Shown here in pieces: positions 9,899 through 20,640 of a DNA stretch of 64,000 bases. This DNA comes from Agrypnia vestita (Eukaryota > Arthropoda > Insecta > Trichoptera > Phryganeidae), in assembly GCA_016648135.1 (NCBI GenBank), contig JADDOH010023116.1, positions 248,001-312,000 of the forward strand, in the 5' to 3' direction. The notes beneath the pieces are model-generated. The model worked only from the letters and a program-made list of their open reading frames with translations. It was not told where the DNA came from and ran no database searches. Each line of letters begins with the position of its first letter. Within the stretch, counting starts at the first letter, position 1. Made by a program: the position numbers and the translations under genes.

Positions 9899-10060
9899 CT
9901 GGGCGGTAACAACAAACTACAATGTTGCATACAATGTTGGATTTTAAATGATCTCGAGATAAGATATCGAGGTATACAGTAATGCATGCATTCGGTTAAG
10001 TTTTATTATTTAATTAATGAATTATCTGAAAGATTAAAAGTGTATTTATAGAAAAGTGTT
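9899..10060 (+). repeat. 162-bp direct repeat, copy 2
   Basis: Same 162 bp as 9152-9313, 747 bp downstream, with no inverted pair around it. Flanks differ from copy 1 immediately outside the repeat, and I see no target-site duplication. Confidence 0.92.
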
Positions 10061-11331
10061 GTTTTGAAAAAACGCCAATTTATTTATTTATTCATTAATA
10101 AATAAACTATGAATTTTTACGTTTTCAATTATCAGAGTAATATGCCTGAGCTCCAATTAATTCAAATACATAATCTTATAGCTAGAAATTGTGAAAATAT
10201 TTAACGTGTTTCCATTGCCAGCTTAATAAAAACAAGGAATAGTTGAATCACTAAGTACCATGACCGACAAGCTGAGGAAAACAAGATATAGTGAATAAAA
10301 ATCATATATAAGTTTTTATGAGATTTTTTTGAAAAATCTATACTATACATCCTACCTGTCTTTTCTACATAAAAACTAGAAGAAAAAGTTTTCTGTGTTT
10401 CCTGTAATTAAGTTGCGAAATATGCATTTCTAACAACTTCCAAGTACCCAGTGCTCTTTCCTACGAAAGGCACTAAGTCCAACGTCTGTGTAGTTGAACA
10501 TAAGGTAAGTACCCCGAGCATATTCAAACATGATCCCTTGTCCGTAACAAAATACCGGGTTCAATGTTTATTTCAAAACACAAAATAAATCATACCTCAT
10601 TTACTGATGGATTTTTTGCTGGAATGATATTCTGAGTTATTGATGTGTATTTCAGGCCTTGTGTTTTTCTTCTTTTATGTGTATTATATTCTTTATAACA
10701 CCTTTTCCCTGTTGTTTGTATGGGGAGCTCACGCGACGCGCACCCTACTTCGCCATTTTCCATACAATCTGAAGTTAGCGGACCATGGCAGTGCCGTTTT
10801 TAAAATAATACGCCGTGGTACTTGGCGAAGTCGCTATATTCGAACGAGCATAACGGCTAAATGCAACATTGCAGGGACATAATGCATTACTGGGGTTAGT
10901 GGCGATGTCATATAGAACCAAGCTGCATACTTAGTTTGAAAAATGAAATTTTGGTTATTACCTAGTGCCTATTTTACTGCAACTATTATCTACTTGTCAT
11001 TTAATATTTATACATGTTTACTTGTTTATAATATACACATGTGTTTTAAAATTGTCTATGAATCTCGCCACAATCAATCTAGCTGTCATTGAGCAATTGC
11101 GCATGCGCGGTATATGTCAAACACTGGAAATATTAACATTTTCTCTTTATACTGATTTTCGCTTTAAAAAGCTACTTTTAGTTTTAAAAGTGTTACATTA
11201 TTCAAGTTTGAATACATTGTCTATGTTATAACGGCTAACTGTCATATTCATGTCTTTCATGTTAGAAGGTCGCATTCTGAATGTCGTTTTTCGGACATCG
11301 TTTATCTTTATTTTTTTAAACTTTATTTTAT
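10061..11331. other. Unique AT-rich sequence with a GC-richer island at 10715-10925
   Basis: Nothing here repeats elsewhere. The island at 10715-10925 has near-complex sequence (GAGCTCACGCGACGCGCACC and onward) but no conserved frame. A plus-strand 80-codon frame (10640-10882) starts in low-complexity coding for F/Y and is not convincing. Confidence 0.35.
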
Positions 11332-12303
11332 ACTATCTGTTCATACCCGGCGTTGCAAGGGTTAAGAAGTAACTTTAAGATAAATTTGTGAAGGTAAACA
11401 AAGGTTCGATTCGAACGGTATACATTTGCATCAAAAATATATCAGGGGTGGGGAAGGATTAAAAGAATAGGGGGGAAATGTCACCTATGTTACCCGCCGA
11501 GTCCTTAAGAATAAGTTTCCAAATTTTGAGTCCGTTCGGTCAAACGGTACAGATTTGCATCGAAAATATATCAGCGGGGGGGATTACCTGATGGGTCTTA
11601 AAGAATTAAATTCCAAATTTTGAGTCCAATCGGTCGAAAGGTACATGTTTACATCTAAAATATATCAGGGGGGGAAGGGTTAAAATAATAGGGGGGAAAT
11701 GTCACATATATTACCCGTGTGTCCAAAGAATAAGTTTCCAAGTTTTGAGTCCGATCATTTCGTGACATTCCCCCTATTATTTTAACCCTTCCCCCCCTGA
11801 TATATTTTAGATGTAAACATGTACCTTTCGACCGATTGGACTCAAAATTTGGAATTTAATTCTTTAAGACCCATCAGGTAACATATGTGACATTTCCCCA
11901 CTATTTTTTTAATCCTCCCCCTCCGTAGATAAATTTTCGACGCAAATCTGCACCTACCATTTAACCGATCGGACTTAAAATTTGGAAACTTATTCATAAG
12001 GACTCGGCTGGAAAACATAGGTGACATTTCCCCCCTATTTTTCTAACCTTTTCCCCCCCGCTGATATATTTTCGATGCAAATCTGTACCGTTTGACCGAA
12101 CGGACTCAAAATTTGGAAACTTATTCTTAAGGACTCGGCGGGTAACATAGGTGACATTTCCCCCCTATTCTTTTAATCCTTCCCCACCCCTGATATATTT
12201 TTGATGCAAATGTATACCGTTCGAATCGAACCTTTGTTTACCTTCGCAAATTTATTTTAAACTTAATCCTTAACCCGTGCAACGCCGGGTACGAACAACT
12301 AGT
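11332..12303. mobile_element. Foldback (FB-like) element with tandemly repeated arms
   Basis: The ends are inverted repeats: CATACCCGGCGTTGCA at 11343 against TGCAACGCCGGGTACG at 12279. The two halves (11332-about 11755 and about 11757-12303) are reverse complements. Each half is made of imperfect modules of about 95-125 bp that each carry GATTTGCATC-like, AATATATCAG, a run of G, GGGGGAAATGTCAC, TTACCCG, AATAAGTTTCCAA and TTTTGAGTCCG. Three modules lie in the left half and about four in the right. No ORF is present. Arms built of direct repeats are the hallmark of Drosophila FB elements (established); relation to FB is by architecture only. Confidence 0.8.
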
Positions 12304-12576
12304 TATTGACATAAAACTCACCTATGAAATGTTATATTCTCTTCTTTATTACGTGGTGAAGCCAATACTACAACGTTTAACCACCGTCAAAAACAACAAA
12401 CAGGTATATTTCAAGTTTGATTTTTTATGATTTTAAATTGTTAAGACAAAAAGCAAAAGCATTCGCTGTAACTTCATGACTTTCGTTGTATCTTCGTATG
12501 TTTTATTGTCGTTTCTTATATATGGTTTTGAAAATACTTTCTATCTCTTTCTGACTCACATTCAACAAGGGCACAG

Positions 12577-13552
12577 GTGAACTGCAACTATCTTGTACCA
12601 AAATTCAAAAAAACTTTTTCACAAAGATTTCACCTCTTCCAAGCACCAAAAACATTCAATACTCTTAACACAAAACTTAAAACATGTAGCCATAGTCTCG
12701 CGTATTTTTCTTCTAAAGTGAAACTCTGGCTGCATGAAAAGGGAAGGAAGCATGCCCAAAACCTATTAAAAGCCATCATATAAACTAAATTTAAAATATA
12801 CTATTCCTACAAGAACATTTACTGTCACTTACTGTCTTACTGTTACTGTCATCTTTTTAAATACTTTTAATTGTTTTATTTTATTTTATTTTATTAATAT
12901 CCTATTCAGATCATTTTTTTCACTTACTGTCTTACTGTTACTGTCATCTTTTTAAATACTTTTAATTGTTTTATTTTATTTTATTTTATTAATATCCTAT
13001 TCAGATCATTTTTTTCACTTACTGTCTTACTGTTACTGTCATCTTTTTAAATACTTTTAATTGTTTTATTTTATTTTATTTTATTAATATCCTATTCAGA
13101 TCATTTTTTTCACTTACTGTCTTACTGTTACTGTCATCTTTTTAAATACTTTTAATTGTTTTATTTTATTTTATTTTATTAATATCCTATTCAGATCATT
13201 TTTTTCCTTTGTCTATAATATAATTAATTAACACCATTATTAAATTGTAAACATTTAATTATTACTATTACTTAATTTTAATTGGCAATAAGATTTATTC
13301 ACAAATGTTATATAAATAATAAATATTCTTGAACATTATACTACTGGAAGAGCACTGTCTGCTATAATACAGTAAATTACTAGTGTAGCAGGCAGGGCGT
13401 CAAATCAATTTAGTGTTTACTTGCTGCCAAGACACTCAACAACAATGAAAAAAGCTTCATTAAATTTTGTAAACACTGTAAACATTTGTAACATTGAACA
13501 TTGAATAAACATTTGAATTTGAATTTGAATTTGAATTTGAATTTGACTAATA
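12577..13552 (+). mobile_element. LINE 3' end with minisatellite-bearing 3' UTR
   Basis: The plus-strand frame 12577-12783 encodes the C-terminus of a LINE ORF2: LVPKFKKTFSQRFHLFQAPKTFN, then LNTKLKTC and FSSKVKLWLHEK, ending at a stop. The 3' UTR holds four 95-bp repeats (12826-13205), a segment shared with 62990-63110 (CTGCTATAATACAGTAAATT and ACTTGCTGCCAAGAC), and ends in a run of TTGAAT units (13513-13548), a typical LINE 3' microsatellite tail. The copy at 62320-63165 is the same family. Confidence 0.8.
12826..13205 (+). repeat. 95-bp minisatellite, four copies
   Basis: Units start at 12826, 12921, 13016 and 13111 with CACTTACTGTCTTACTG and end in GATCATTTTTTT. By eye the four units are identical. 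Each includes a TTTTA run (ATTTTATTTTATTTTATT). The array lies within the LINE 3' UTR; the homologous place in the copy at 62.6 kb holds AT-rich dinucleotide repeats instead. Confidence 0.95.
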
Positions 13553-13960
13553 CATTTAGCACGAGAATACAATAGAAGGCAGCAGAGACTAGATGTCTCA
13601 GGTTTGTTTTTTAATGACTGGTTTATATTTATATACGTCTATGGTTTCTAACAATAATATTATTTGCTGACCTAATTATTTGCTAACCAAATTATCTTTC
13701 TGTTACATATATATTTACCAAAATTAATCTCCTGTTTATAACGATCATTTTTCAAAGTTAAAACTCTCAATATTTGCTCTGCAAAAATAGTAAATATAAT
13801 ATAAATAGAATAAATACATGTATAAGTCAAGATAAAAATCAGAAGCATTTGGATGAATACTTGTGCGCTATTCTTTCAATCTGATGTTAATAATAATATA
13901 TGTTACCCGCATATTGTTGTTCTCTCAAACGATATAACCTATACAATTAACAAGGATACA
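13553..13960. other. AT-rich stretch, nothing recognised
   Basis: No features recognised between the LINE tail and the next PLE-like end. Confidence 0.45.
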
Positions 13961-14060
13961 ATTTGTATTAACCACTAATTTGTTGAAATATCAACATGTT
14001 TTGGGGGCAAATACATTGTTCCTTTCATCAGGAAACAACGTATTGTGTATTCATCACATA
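13961..14060 (-). mobile_element. Degenerate PLE-like end of the ACATGT type
   Basis: On the minus strand CTGATGA (14026-14032) and ACATGTTGAT (about 13991-14000) match the ribozyme end at 9318-9390, and helix I sequences GTTG/CAAC are kept. The middle differs: stem II is replaced and GAAA reads AAAA. It is therefore a dead relative of the ribozyme at 9318. Confidence 0.5.
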
Positions 14061-14093
14061 TCAGATAGTGTATTCTCCTTAATTATATAAATA

Positions 14094-14507
14094 ATGTTAC
14101 CACAAAGTCATTTTGCAGTTATTGAAGAAGACATAACCAGTTTTTTAATTAATTGTTTTATTTATTCATTTACGGTTCTAGATGGGTCTTTAAGGTCTGG
14201 TAGGCCATATTCCGAATCTTACTTTTGGAAGAAAGATATTAACAGCAGAGCTGTATTTACAAATGCTTTGTTTTGCGTCGTCGATAATATTGTGAATACA
14301 AATAATGCCTCAACACGGAGCCCCAAAGCATAATTTGCAATACAATACAAACAAAAAGGGAAAAGAGAGTCCTGGTTTTATATGATCTGCTATCATTATA
14401 AAATGCTGGGTATGCGTAAGTGCATTAAATGTCCGAACTTTATGCACGAGGAAAACATTGGTTTAAGGAAGAGTGATAAAGAGGACTTCGTTTGCCCAAT
14501 GTGTTGA
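14094..14507 (+). pseudogene. MLPQ-type ORF fragment followed by a Cys-rich finger remnant
   Basis: Frame 14094-14333 (79 residues) starts MLPQSHFAVIEED, matching the starts at 9426 and 25190. After stops, a second frame (14382-14507) ends in KCIKCPNFMHEEN...DFVCPMC and a stop: two CxxC pairs and a His with spacing like a PHD or other zinc finger. The pieces are probably one broken gene of a transposable element. I do not recognise the element; the zinc-finger reading rests on the Cys pairs only. Confidence 0.35.
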
Positions 14508-14519
14508 TATAATCAATGT

Positions 14520-15420
14520 AATATTCTGTGTACCCAGTGTGGCCTACGTATACATTTTTTAATTTTTATGTTTTTTATTATTACATTTAAATGTGTTTTT
14601 AATTTTTAATTTTTACTTGTATCTATAAATGTCTCTTACTTGCGTTTATTTCTTTAAACCTGTAATTCATATCAAAACCGGGGTACAATACTGCTTTATT
14701 CCCTGGGTAAGCTATATGAGGTACAATAAACATACTATTTACAAATGTAGTTTGCTAAATGTATGTCTTTAGGAATCCTCATTTTAATATCTTCTGTTAA
14801 CAGGTGGTAGAACTGATCATTTTACATTCAAAATATCTCTGCAGCTAAATATAACTTCAACATGCATTTAAAGCCGAACTTAGAGGAAGCTAATGCACTT
14901 TTGCAATCAAAACTAAAAGTATGGGGAGAAGGACTAATGACTCAAGTTCACGCTTTTCAAGTAGACATGCTGCTGGAAGACCTGACTGTGTAGCCAAGCC
15001 TGTTGGAGGAAAAGTTATACTAGTGAACACTGCTGCTGAATGTCATATAGAAGGTTGAAATGGGATAAGATTTATAATTATGTGTTGAACAAAGATATTG
15101 AACAAAGATACTATTCTGTATAACTTATGATCATTAGATGCAAAGAACTTGGATAGTTTGGAGAAAAATACAAGAAGACAAGAAAAAAACTAAGAACAAG
15201 TATAGAAGAGCTGAATTACAATTATGACACATTTCATCCACATAAAATGATACAGGAAGAAAATATATATGCTGTCACGAGGATTACTCAATTAATGTGG
15301 AAACCTGAAAAAACTAATAAAATGGATAGAATATGTAGAAGAGCATTACAGGTAAAACTACTAAAGGACTACCGTAACAAAAAGCTGGAAAAGGAAAAAA
15401 GAACACAATTATAATAATTA
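14520..15420 (+). other. Possible decayed coding remnant
   Basis: Plus-strand fragments such as YDTFHPHKMIQEENIYAV followed by TRITQLMWKPEKTNKM (about 15225-15330) and a lysine-rich end read as open for short runs. The higher GA content suggests old coding sequence in the sense direction, but no family was recognised. Confidence 0.2.
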
Positions 15421-16163
15421 AAAGTAGGTACCTTATTCGTAAGAAGGCTGTTGGGTAAAATTATTTACTATTCCAATTACTTTGGGCCGGTATATATCTA
15501 TTTCAGTCCATTCACATACATAAATTATGGTTAATTGAAACTTTAGTCTTTTTACTGTGTAGTTGTATTTATCTCACATGATGATAAATAAATAGGAATT
15601 AATCAAGTTATATGGGTATTTAATATTCTACGAATTACCAGAAAGCGATTTATAAATAAAGAGAATTCCCAAAGGCTTGGTATGTTCGTGAATACGAATT
15701 AATTAAGGCAATATTGATGTATAAATTTCTAAAACGAACTAAATATTATGTTTGTACAATATAACCTCGTTAATTCAAATTCAAGGGACCCAAAAAATAC
15801 ATTGCGAATTATGCGGAACCCCATTAATACGAAATAAAAGGTACAAAAAAAAATAAAATCGCGATACGATTGCGTAATTCGCCAAAAATCGCAAAATTCA
15901 CGAAAAAGTCATAAATTTTGTGAAAAACATCTGTATTTTTGCATATTTTAAGAAATCATTTCGACAACGCAATATTTATATTGGTAATACAAATACCGCG
16001 ACATTTTTATTACCAAAGTACACAATATTGACATATTTGTCGTCCTCTCTTGTGAACTAAAATGTATTAATTTATGGCGCAAGGTGCTAAAAATTATTTC
16101 AAATTACGAATTACCGAGGTTTTAGAATTATCGGGGTTAACGTACTATGAAATGAACATAGTT

Positions 16164-16900
16164 ACAAAAACAAAAGTCATCATCATCATCATTCTTGGCA
16201 CTACAACCCTTGGTGGGTCTTGGCCTCCTCAATAATTTTTCTCCACTCATCTCGGTCTAGTGCCAGCTCTCTCCAGTTTCGAAGCTCTAAGGCAGAGATA
16301 TCTTTGAGGACGTTGTCATTCCATCTTAATTTTGGCCTTCCTAAGCTCCTTCGCCTTTTTGGCCTTGAGTTCAGCAGGGACTTTGGTGCTTGATGCTCGA
16401 ACATTCTCTCCACATGACCCAGGCACCGAAGTCTTACCAGTTTTATAAATTTTGTGACGTTTGGCTCCTTAAATAGAGTATAGAGCTCATTGTTGTAACG
16501 TCTGCGCCAAAGTCCATTTTCTAGAACCGGTCCGAAGACACGCCTCAAAATTTTCCTTTCAAAAACGTCCAGTTCATTCCTCTTAGTTAGTACCCACGTC
16601 TCAGCTGCGTGCGTGAGCTCTGGCCTAACAAGCGTTTTGTACACTAATATCTTGGTGTTTCTGGATTTTATCTGCTTTTGTAGGCGGAAAAAACAGCGAT
16701 TTGCGCTAACTATGCGCTTCTGGATCTCCTCTGTAGTATTGTTGTTGCTTGTTATCAGGGATCCTAGGTATGTAAATCTTGGTACCGTTTCAAAATTTTG
16801 ACTTCCACACGAGAGAGTTGGGATTTGTTGGGTGCATCCGAGGCTTGGCTTGAGGTATCGTAACATTTTGTTTTTTTATGGGGTAGAGTTGTTAGCCCTA
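16164..16900 (-). mobile_element. RTE-like LINE 3' end
   Basis: The minus-strand frame 16201-16866 (221 residues, no internal stop) is the C-terminal part of an RTE-like endonuclease-reverse transcriptase: FTYLGSLITSNNNTTEEIQK, then KRIVSANRCFFRLQ, LVYKTLVRPELTHAAETWVL, ERKILRRVFGPV, LRCLGHVERM, GRPKLRWNDNVLKDI and a final WRKIIEEAKTHQGL before the stop. Past the stop, on the minus strand, lies a GATGATGATGATGA tail (16175-16190), as expected of a LINE 3' end. The palm motifs are absent, so this copy is 5'-truncated. An open frame of this length implies a fairly recent insertion. Confidence 0.88.
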
Positions 16901-17216
16901 CGCCCAACCCCCAACCTGGAGGACCAGGGTTTTCTGTTGGGGTTTTCCTTCCCTTAGCTGGCTGGTTCCCGTTTTATGGCGCCGGAATTTCACCATTCGC
17001 CCTCTCTCTATCTGCTGTGATGTTATAATGGTGGTATCACATTGCCCGGGGTTCGCGGAGTTTTCTGATGACCACTCGTGGACGCTAGAGAGTCGGACTT
17101 ATTGGTAGTGTTGCTGATGGTATACAACGTGGCGTTACGCAGCATTTTATAGGCACATTCCTTCCAGCAGGGAGTGTACCACTGCGAGCCTACCAATCAT
17201 TGGAACGAACAAAAAC

Positions 17217-17656
17217 AAAAGTATGCATATTAAAAGTAAGGTAAAAATATACAAAACCTGCGCGCGACTTATTAATGGCATACGCTGTAGGGACGCGAGC
17301 TCTCAGACTCCTCAAAGACTCCTCAGAACAACTGAAATGAAGGTGCTGAGATCCATTACTGGAAAAACTCTACGTCACCGTGTTCGAAATGAAGACATAA
17401 GGAAAACTTGCAAAATAGAGGACATAGCACGATGGAGAAGATCCAGAAGAAGATTCTGGCGGGATCACGTAGCCAGAATCGACAGTGATAGACTCGTGCA
17501 TACAGCAGCGAATGAAATCCCCTCTGGAAGACGCCTACCGGAAAGATCACCGAAAAGATGAAGGGATAGCTGGATTACGTCATTCCAGGAGGTGTAGTTT
17601 TCTGTAGTACAGATCAACAGATCTACAAAATGAAAAAGAAGAAGAAGAAGAAGAAG
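17217..17656 (+). mobile_element. RTE-like LINE 3' end, second element
   Basis: The plus-strand frame 17223-17561 encodes SKVKIYKTCARLINGIRC, RLLRTTEMKVLRSITGKTL, RVRNEDIRKTCKIEDIARW and RRRFWRDHVARIDSDRLV, then PSGRRLPERSPKR. These are the blocks that follow the RT domain in insect RTE-like LINEs. A further WITSFQE tract lies after the stop. The 3' end is a GAA run (17633-17656). It faces the LINE at 16164-16900 head to head, with about 300 bp between them (16900-17217) that include CCCTACGCCCAACCCCCAAC, also LINE-like. Confidence 0.85.
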
Positions 17657-17883
17657 AAATTAGCATTCGAATTATGGCAATTTCAAATTATTGGGGCCCA
17701 AATGAACAGGGTTTTACTGAGTATAAATTAATGATTTTACTGAGTATGTTATTAAATACCTAAAATATAATGTTTTAGTATGTAATAATCAGTAGCGTGC
17801 AGCACATATAAGCAAAACAGCTGAGTAGTAGTCAAGATTCTGGGAAACAAATAATAATCAAATAATCGTTATCTTAAGAAAAA

Positions 17884-18017
17884 AATTATTTAAAATTCTA
17901 GCCGTAATTCGTCCTACGCCTAGAAGTTTTATTTCTGACGTTTCTGTTTAACGTGACGTTTTTTTTTTCGATTTAAAATTCTAGCCGTAATTCGTCCTAT
18001 GGCTAGAAGTTTTAAGT
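17884..18017 (+). repeat. 45-bp direct repeat pair
   Basis: TTTAAAATTCTAGCCGTAAT and the following CGTCCTA...CTAGAAGTTTTA occur at 17889-17930 and again at 17974-18015, about 85 bp apart, separated by CTGACGTTTCTGTTTAACG. Two substitutions distinguish the copies. Confidence 0.85.
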
Positions 18018-18480
18018 TTTTTTAGTTTTCCCAACAACTTTGTTCTATAGATCTAGTCAAGTCGAGAAAAAACTCGTCCTGAACCGTGTATTTTTACTAA
18101 ACTCTATGTCTGCGAGTTTTGTGTAATACACAAGTAAATTTTTCATGGATTAGCGTGTTTCTTCGAAAGGTCTTGTAATCAGGTGAGAACTACGCGCACG
18201 TCATTGCAGAAATGATATTTTTTTACAAATTCCACCCAAAATTTTTGTGTGAATTCTGTCATTTCTTTGATGAATGTAAATACCATCTGTCATATCCATT
18301 GGTCAAATCATAATGATTATTTACGACGATATTGCCATCAACGATATCATAAAATGTTTGATTTATTTTTGAGAAAAGAAACGTGTATCTTAAATTAGTA
18401 TTATTCCCGATTTAATCAATCAATATATATATATTTATATATATATTCGTTTTGTTCTGCATACTGAGATCGAGGAGCCT
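18018..18480. other. Nothing recognised
   Basis: AT-rich sequence with a short TATATA run near 18425-18447 and no other pattern. Confidence 0.45.
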
Positions 18481-18542
18481 AAACATAAATTAAATTACAA
18501 AATAATTTACTATTTGAGTAAATTATTTTGTAATTTATGTTT
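18481..18542. repeat. Near-perfect palindrome
   Basis: Arms 18481-18510 and 18518-18542 are reverse complements (ACAAAATAATTTAC / GTAAATTATTTTGT and beyond), with a 5-nt insertion in the left arm and a 7-nt loop. It resembles the other short-spacer inverted duplications in the window. Confidence 0.85.
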
Positions 18543-18589
18543 ACGATCACCTTGTGTATCTAACACATTGCGTCAGAAATAATTATTTT

Positions 18590-18910
18590 CCTGTACAGTT
18601 AAGGGCACATTATTCAGTCTAAAAAACAAATACAAAAGCCTCATTCAAAATGAAACGTAATCATTATTAAAACTCGCCCCTTATGACTTTCAGGCGGCCA
18701 ACAAATAAGCCGGTAGGCTCGGCATCTAAATGAGATGTCGTTCGCCTTTCATCCGTTAAGGGCACCTTGCATCACTTTTCTCGAAAACGAGATTATTATT
18801 CGACCTTTTCAGGCCACTACTGCGCCCGTAACCAAGGTTATCATTCATTAATAGATATAGACTTACCTTCTCTTTAAATTATGCCTCAGAATTCCACTGT
18901 CAACGCGTTC
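18590..18910. other. GC-richer unique island, possible cis-regulatory element
   Basis: About 300 bp of complex, non-repetitive sequence in an AT-rich setting, for example TGACTTTCAGGCGGCCAAC, AAATAAGCCGGTAGGCTCGG and CTACTGCGCCCGTAACCAAG. There is no ORF and no match elsewhere in the window. A conserved noncoding element is one possibility, on composition alone. Confidence 0.25.
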
Positions 18911-19261
18911 TAAAGATACATTTTTTTACGATAAAACGCGAAAAAACTAACACATTAATCATTGCAAAGACTATACAGACTGGGCAATGAGTAAACTAAG
19001 TTTGTAGACGTATTCTATGACAGTCTGACTACTTTAAAGAGAAACATACTGTCGTTTCCGAGACAGTATTAGTTTCTAAATTAAAATCTGCCAATGTTCC
19101 ACTATTTTACTCATAGGTGTTTTCCTTAATTTTTTACATCGTATAGTGTTTTATTTAATTGATTATCTCTGTATTTTTTATTAACATGCTAATTATATAA
19201 TTTATTGAGTTTTTTATATATATTATTATAATTTGTTAGTGTTATTTTGATAGCTTACTTG

Positions 19262-19345
19262 CATTAGAAGATGTATGAATGTAGCCGAAGCAAAAGTGGT
19301 GTGCCAAGATAGAAAACGACGTGATGGTTAGTTAGTTAGTTAGTT
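19262..19345 (+). mobile_element. LINE 3' terminus with TTAG tail
   Basis: The last coding part of the RRACMRRYMNVDEA-type LINE (AGATGTATGAATGTAGCCGA...CAAGATAG) is followed by GACGTGATGG and a GTTAGTTAGTTAGTTAG run. The same terminus occurs at 21140-21256 with a TAAG run, and without a tail at 33810-33900. The microsatellite directly after ACGTGATGG marks the LINE 3' end. Confidence 0.65.
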
Positions 19346-19477
19346 TGTGTAAGATGTTTTGATTTGGTTGATTAGTTTTTTTTCTCATATTTTTAATAGT
19401 GCTATGCACCGTATACACACGATAAATAAATATTTTTTACCATTTCAATCATTGACGAACTTGTATGTCTAGCTATA

Positions 19478-19645
19478 GAAAAACTCATCTAGTGATGGAG
19501 TGATCGGTGGTTCAAACCTCGTCCCGGGAGACCTGTGAGTTGGTTCAATTTTCATAGCATAGCGGTTAACTTTGTTTGGGAATAGTAAGGTAATTGATGT
19601 GACATGTATTCCCTTTAAATCTAAAGTTCACGTATCATGTGCCAT
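19478..19645 (+). mobile_element. tRNA-derived SINE, copy 1
   Basis: A degenerate pol III B box GGTTCAAACC lies at 19509-19518, preceded by CTAGTGAT.GA.TGATCGGTG and followed by a body that includes TCATAGCATAGCGGTTA. The same order is found at 41222-41400, whose B box is GGTTCGAGCC. The A box is weak. The tRNA of origin cannot be named. Confidence 0.55.
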
Positions 19646-20340
19646 GTATGCAAAGGAAAAAAGTATTTTTATCATTTTTAGTTCTCACATCTGACATAAT
19701 TTCTGGATGTTATAATTTTAAAAAATATTTTAAATTTTATTTTTTACTTCTTCAATGAACGATTTATAACTTTATGGTGACATATTTAATTATTTATTTT
19801 TTTATGTTATTTTTTAACCAACATGTCATTATTAACACTGTTCCGGTGTGTGAAATTAAAATATTTTTATTTGTGATTTTTATTAATATATTTTGTTTAT
19901 GAAAATATATTTTGTTTATAAAATAACATACAAAAATGTACAGAAAATATCGGAATTGTATGGGCGTTTCTCTACTAACGGGAAAATCGTTCCAAGGACA
20001 TTTAACTTATTTGGCAATATTAATCTAAGATTTGTATATCAATAACGATAATATACAACATATTATTAGCGGATTTATTTATATATTTATAAGATTTGTA
20101 TATCAATAAGGATAATATACAACCTATTCTTAGCGAAGTCAATCTCAATTAATTATATAAAATTGTAAAATTCTAATAAATTGTTTCTAAATACATCAAC
20201 AAATTTTCCACTGTCATGTCCGATTTCCAAAATAACATGTCTCCGAATAGGCGAATTTTAACAACTATAAACAATAATACAATACTTATAGTATGTTTAT
20301 TAAATACAATGATAATTCTAAGTATATCGTCAAACATAAT
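19646..20340. other. AT-rich stretch with a 60-bp tandem duplication
   Basis: AAGATTTGTATATCAATAA plus GATAATATACAAC occurs at 20028-20062 and 20091-20122, with following sequence TATT(A/C)TTAGCG also repeated. The rest holds nothing recognised. Confidence 0.6.
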
Positions 20341-20640
20341 AATTTCATTGTCTGTCCGTGTCTGTCTGTCTATCCATCAGTAACTTCATGTAACGTCCGT
20401 AATTTCGTTCGAGTTCACAGTAAAAAAAAAACAAATTAAATGGACGGAGATGAGGTTTGAATATCGGGCCACCAAAACTAAACCGGCCCCTTCACGCATG
20501 TTGCTATGGCCGCCTCTTCGTGGACCGCCAAAAAGATACTACAAATGTATACTTGGGCTTAGTACAGACGCGAACCAATGTTACATCATTTTTGGCGGAT
20601 TGCAGCTAGTTTTTAATACTAAAATCTGGCACTATAATGT
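20341..20640 (-). repeat. Dispersed GACAGACAACGAAATT repeat, reversed copy
   Basis: The reverse complement matches 5215-5525: it starts with TTCGCGTCTGTACTAAGCCC, includes CTCATCTCCGTCCATTTAA and CGGACGTTACATGAAGTTAC, and ends with GACAGACAATGAAATTATT. The overlapping 117-codon plus frame (20450-20803) is a by-product of the repeat. Confidence 0.75.

Larger units (their letters stand above)
15766..17712. mobile_element. Pogo/Tigger-like element remnant with nested LINEs
   Basis: The left end (about 15762-15830: AACCTCGTTAATTCAAAT, GGGACCC, GCGAATTATGCGG) and right end (about 17668-17712: ATTCGAATTATGG, GGGGCCCAAATGAACAGGG, TTTTACTG) are imperfect inverted repeats. The right end reads CAGTAAAACCCTGTTCA on the minus strand. 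CAGT-A-AACC-GTTA ends are typical of pogo/Tigger elements. An internal segment at 16105-16140 (AATTACCGAGGTTTTAGAATT) is a second related end. LINE sequences fill 16164-17656, so the element was invaded. No pogo transposase remains. Confidence 0.45.

Noticed and set aside
10640..11231. Two plus frames of 80 and 88 codons
   Set aside because: Biased to F, Y, L and I from AT-rich DNA, no motif, no partner elsewhere.
11401..11420. GGTTCGATTCGAA, tRNA T-arm-like
   Set aside because: No acceptor stem, D-arm or anticodon arm around it; it belongs to the foldback element arm.
12826..13205. Regular 95-bp repeats looked at as a CRISPR-like array
   Set aside because: There are no spacers: units are contiguous and identical, and the genome is eukaryotic.
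17060..17080. CTGATGACCACTC, hammerhead-like core
   Set aside because: No stem II and GAAA in the right place; the sequence lies in LINE-like DNA.
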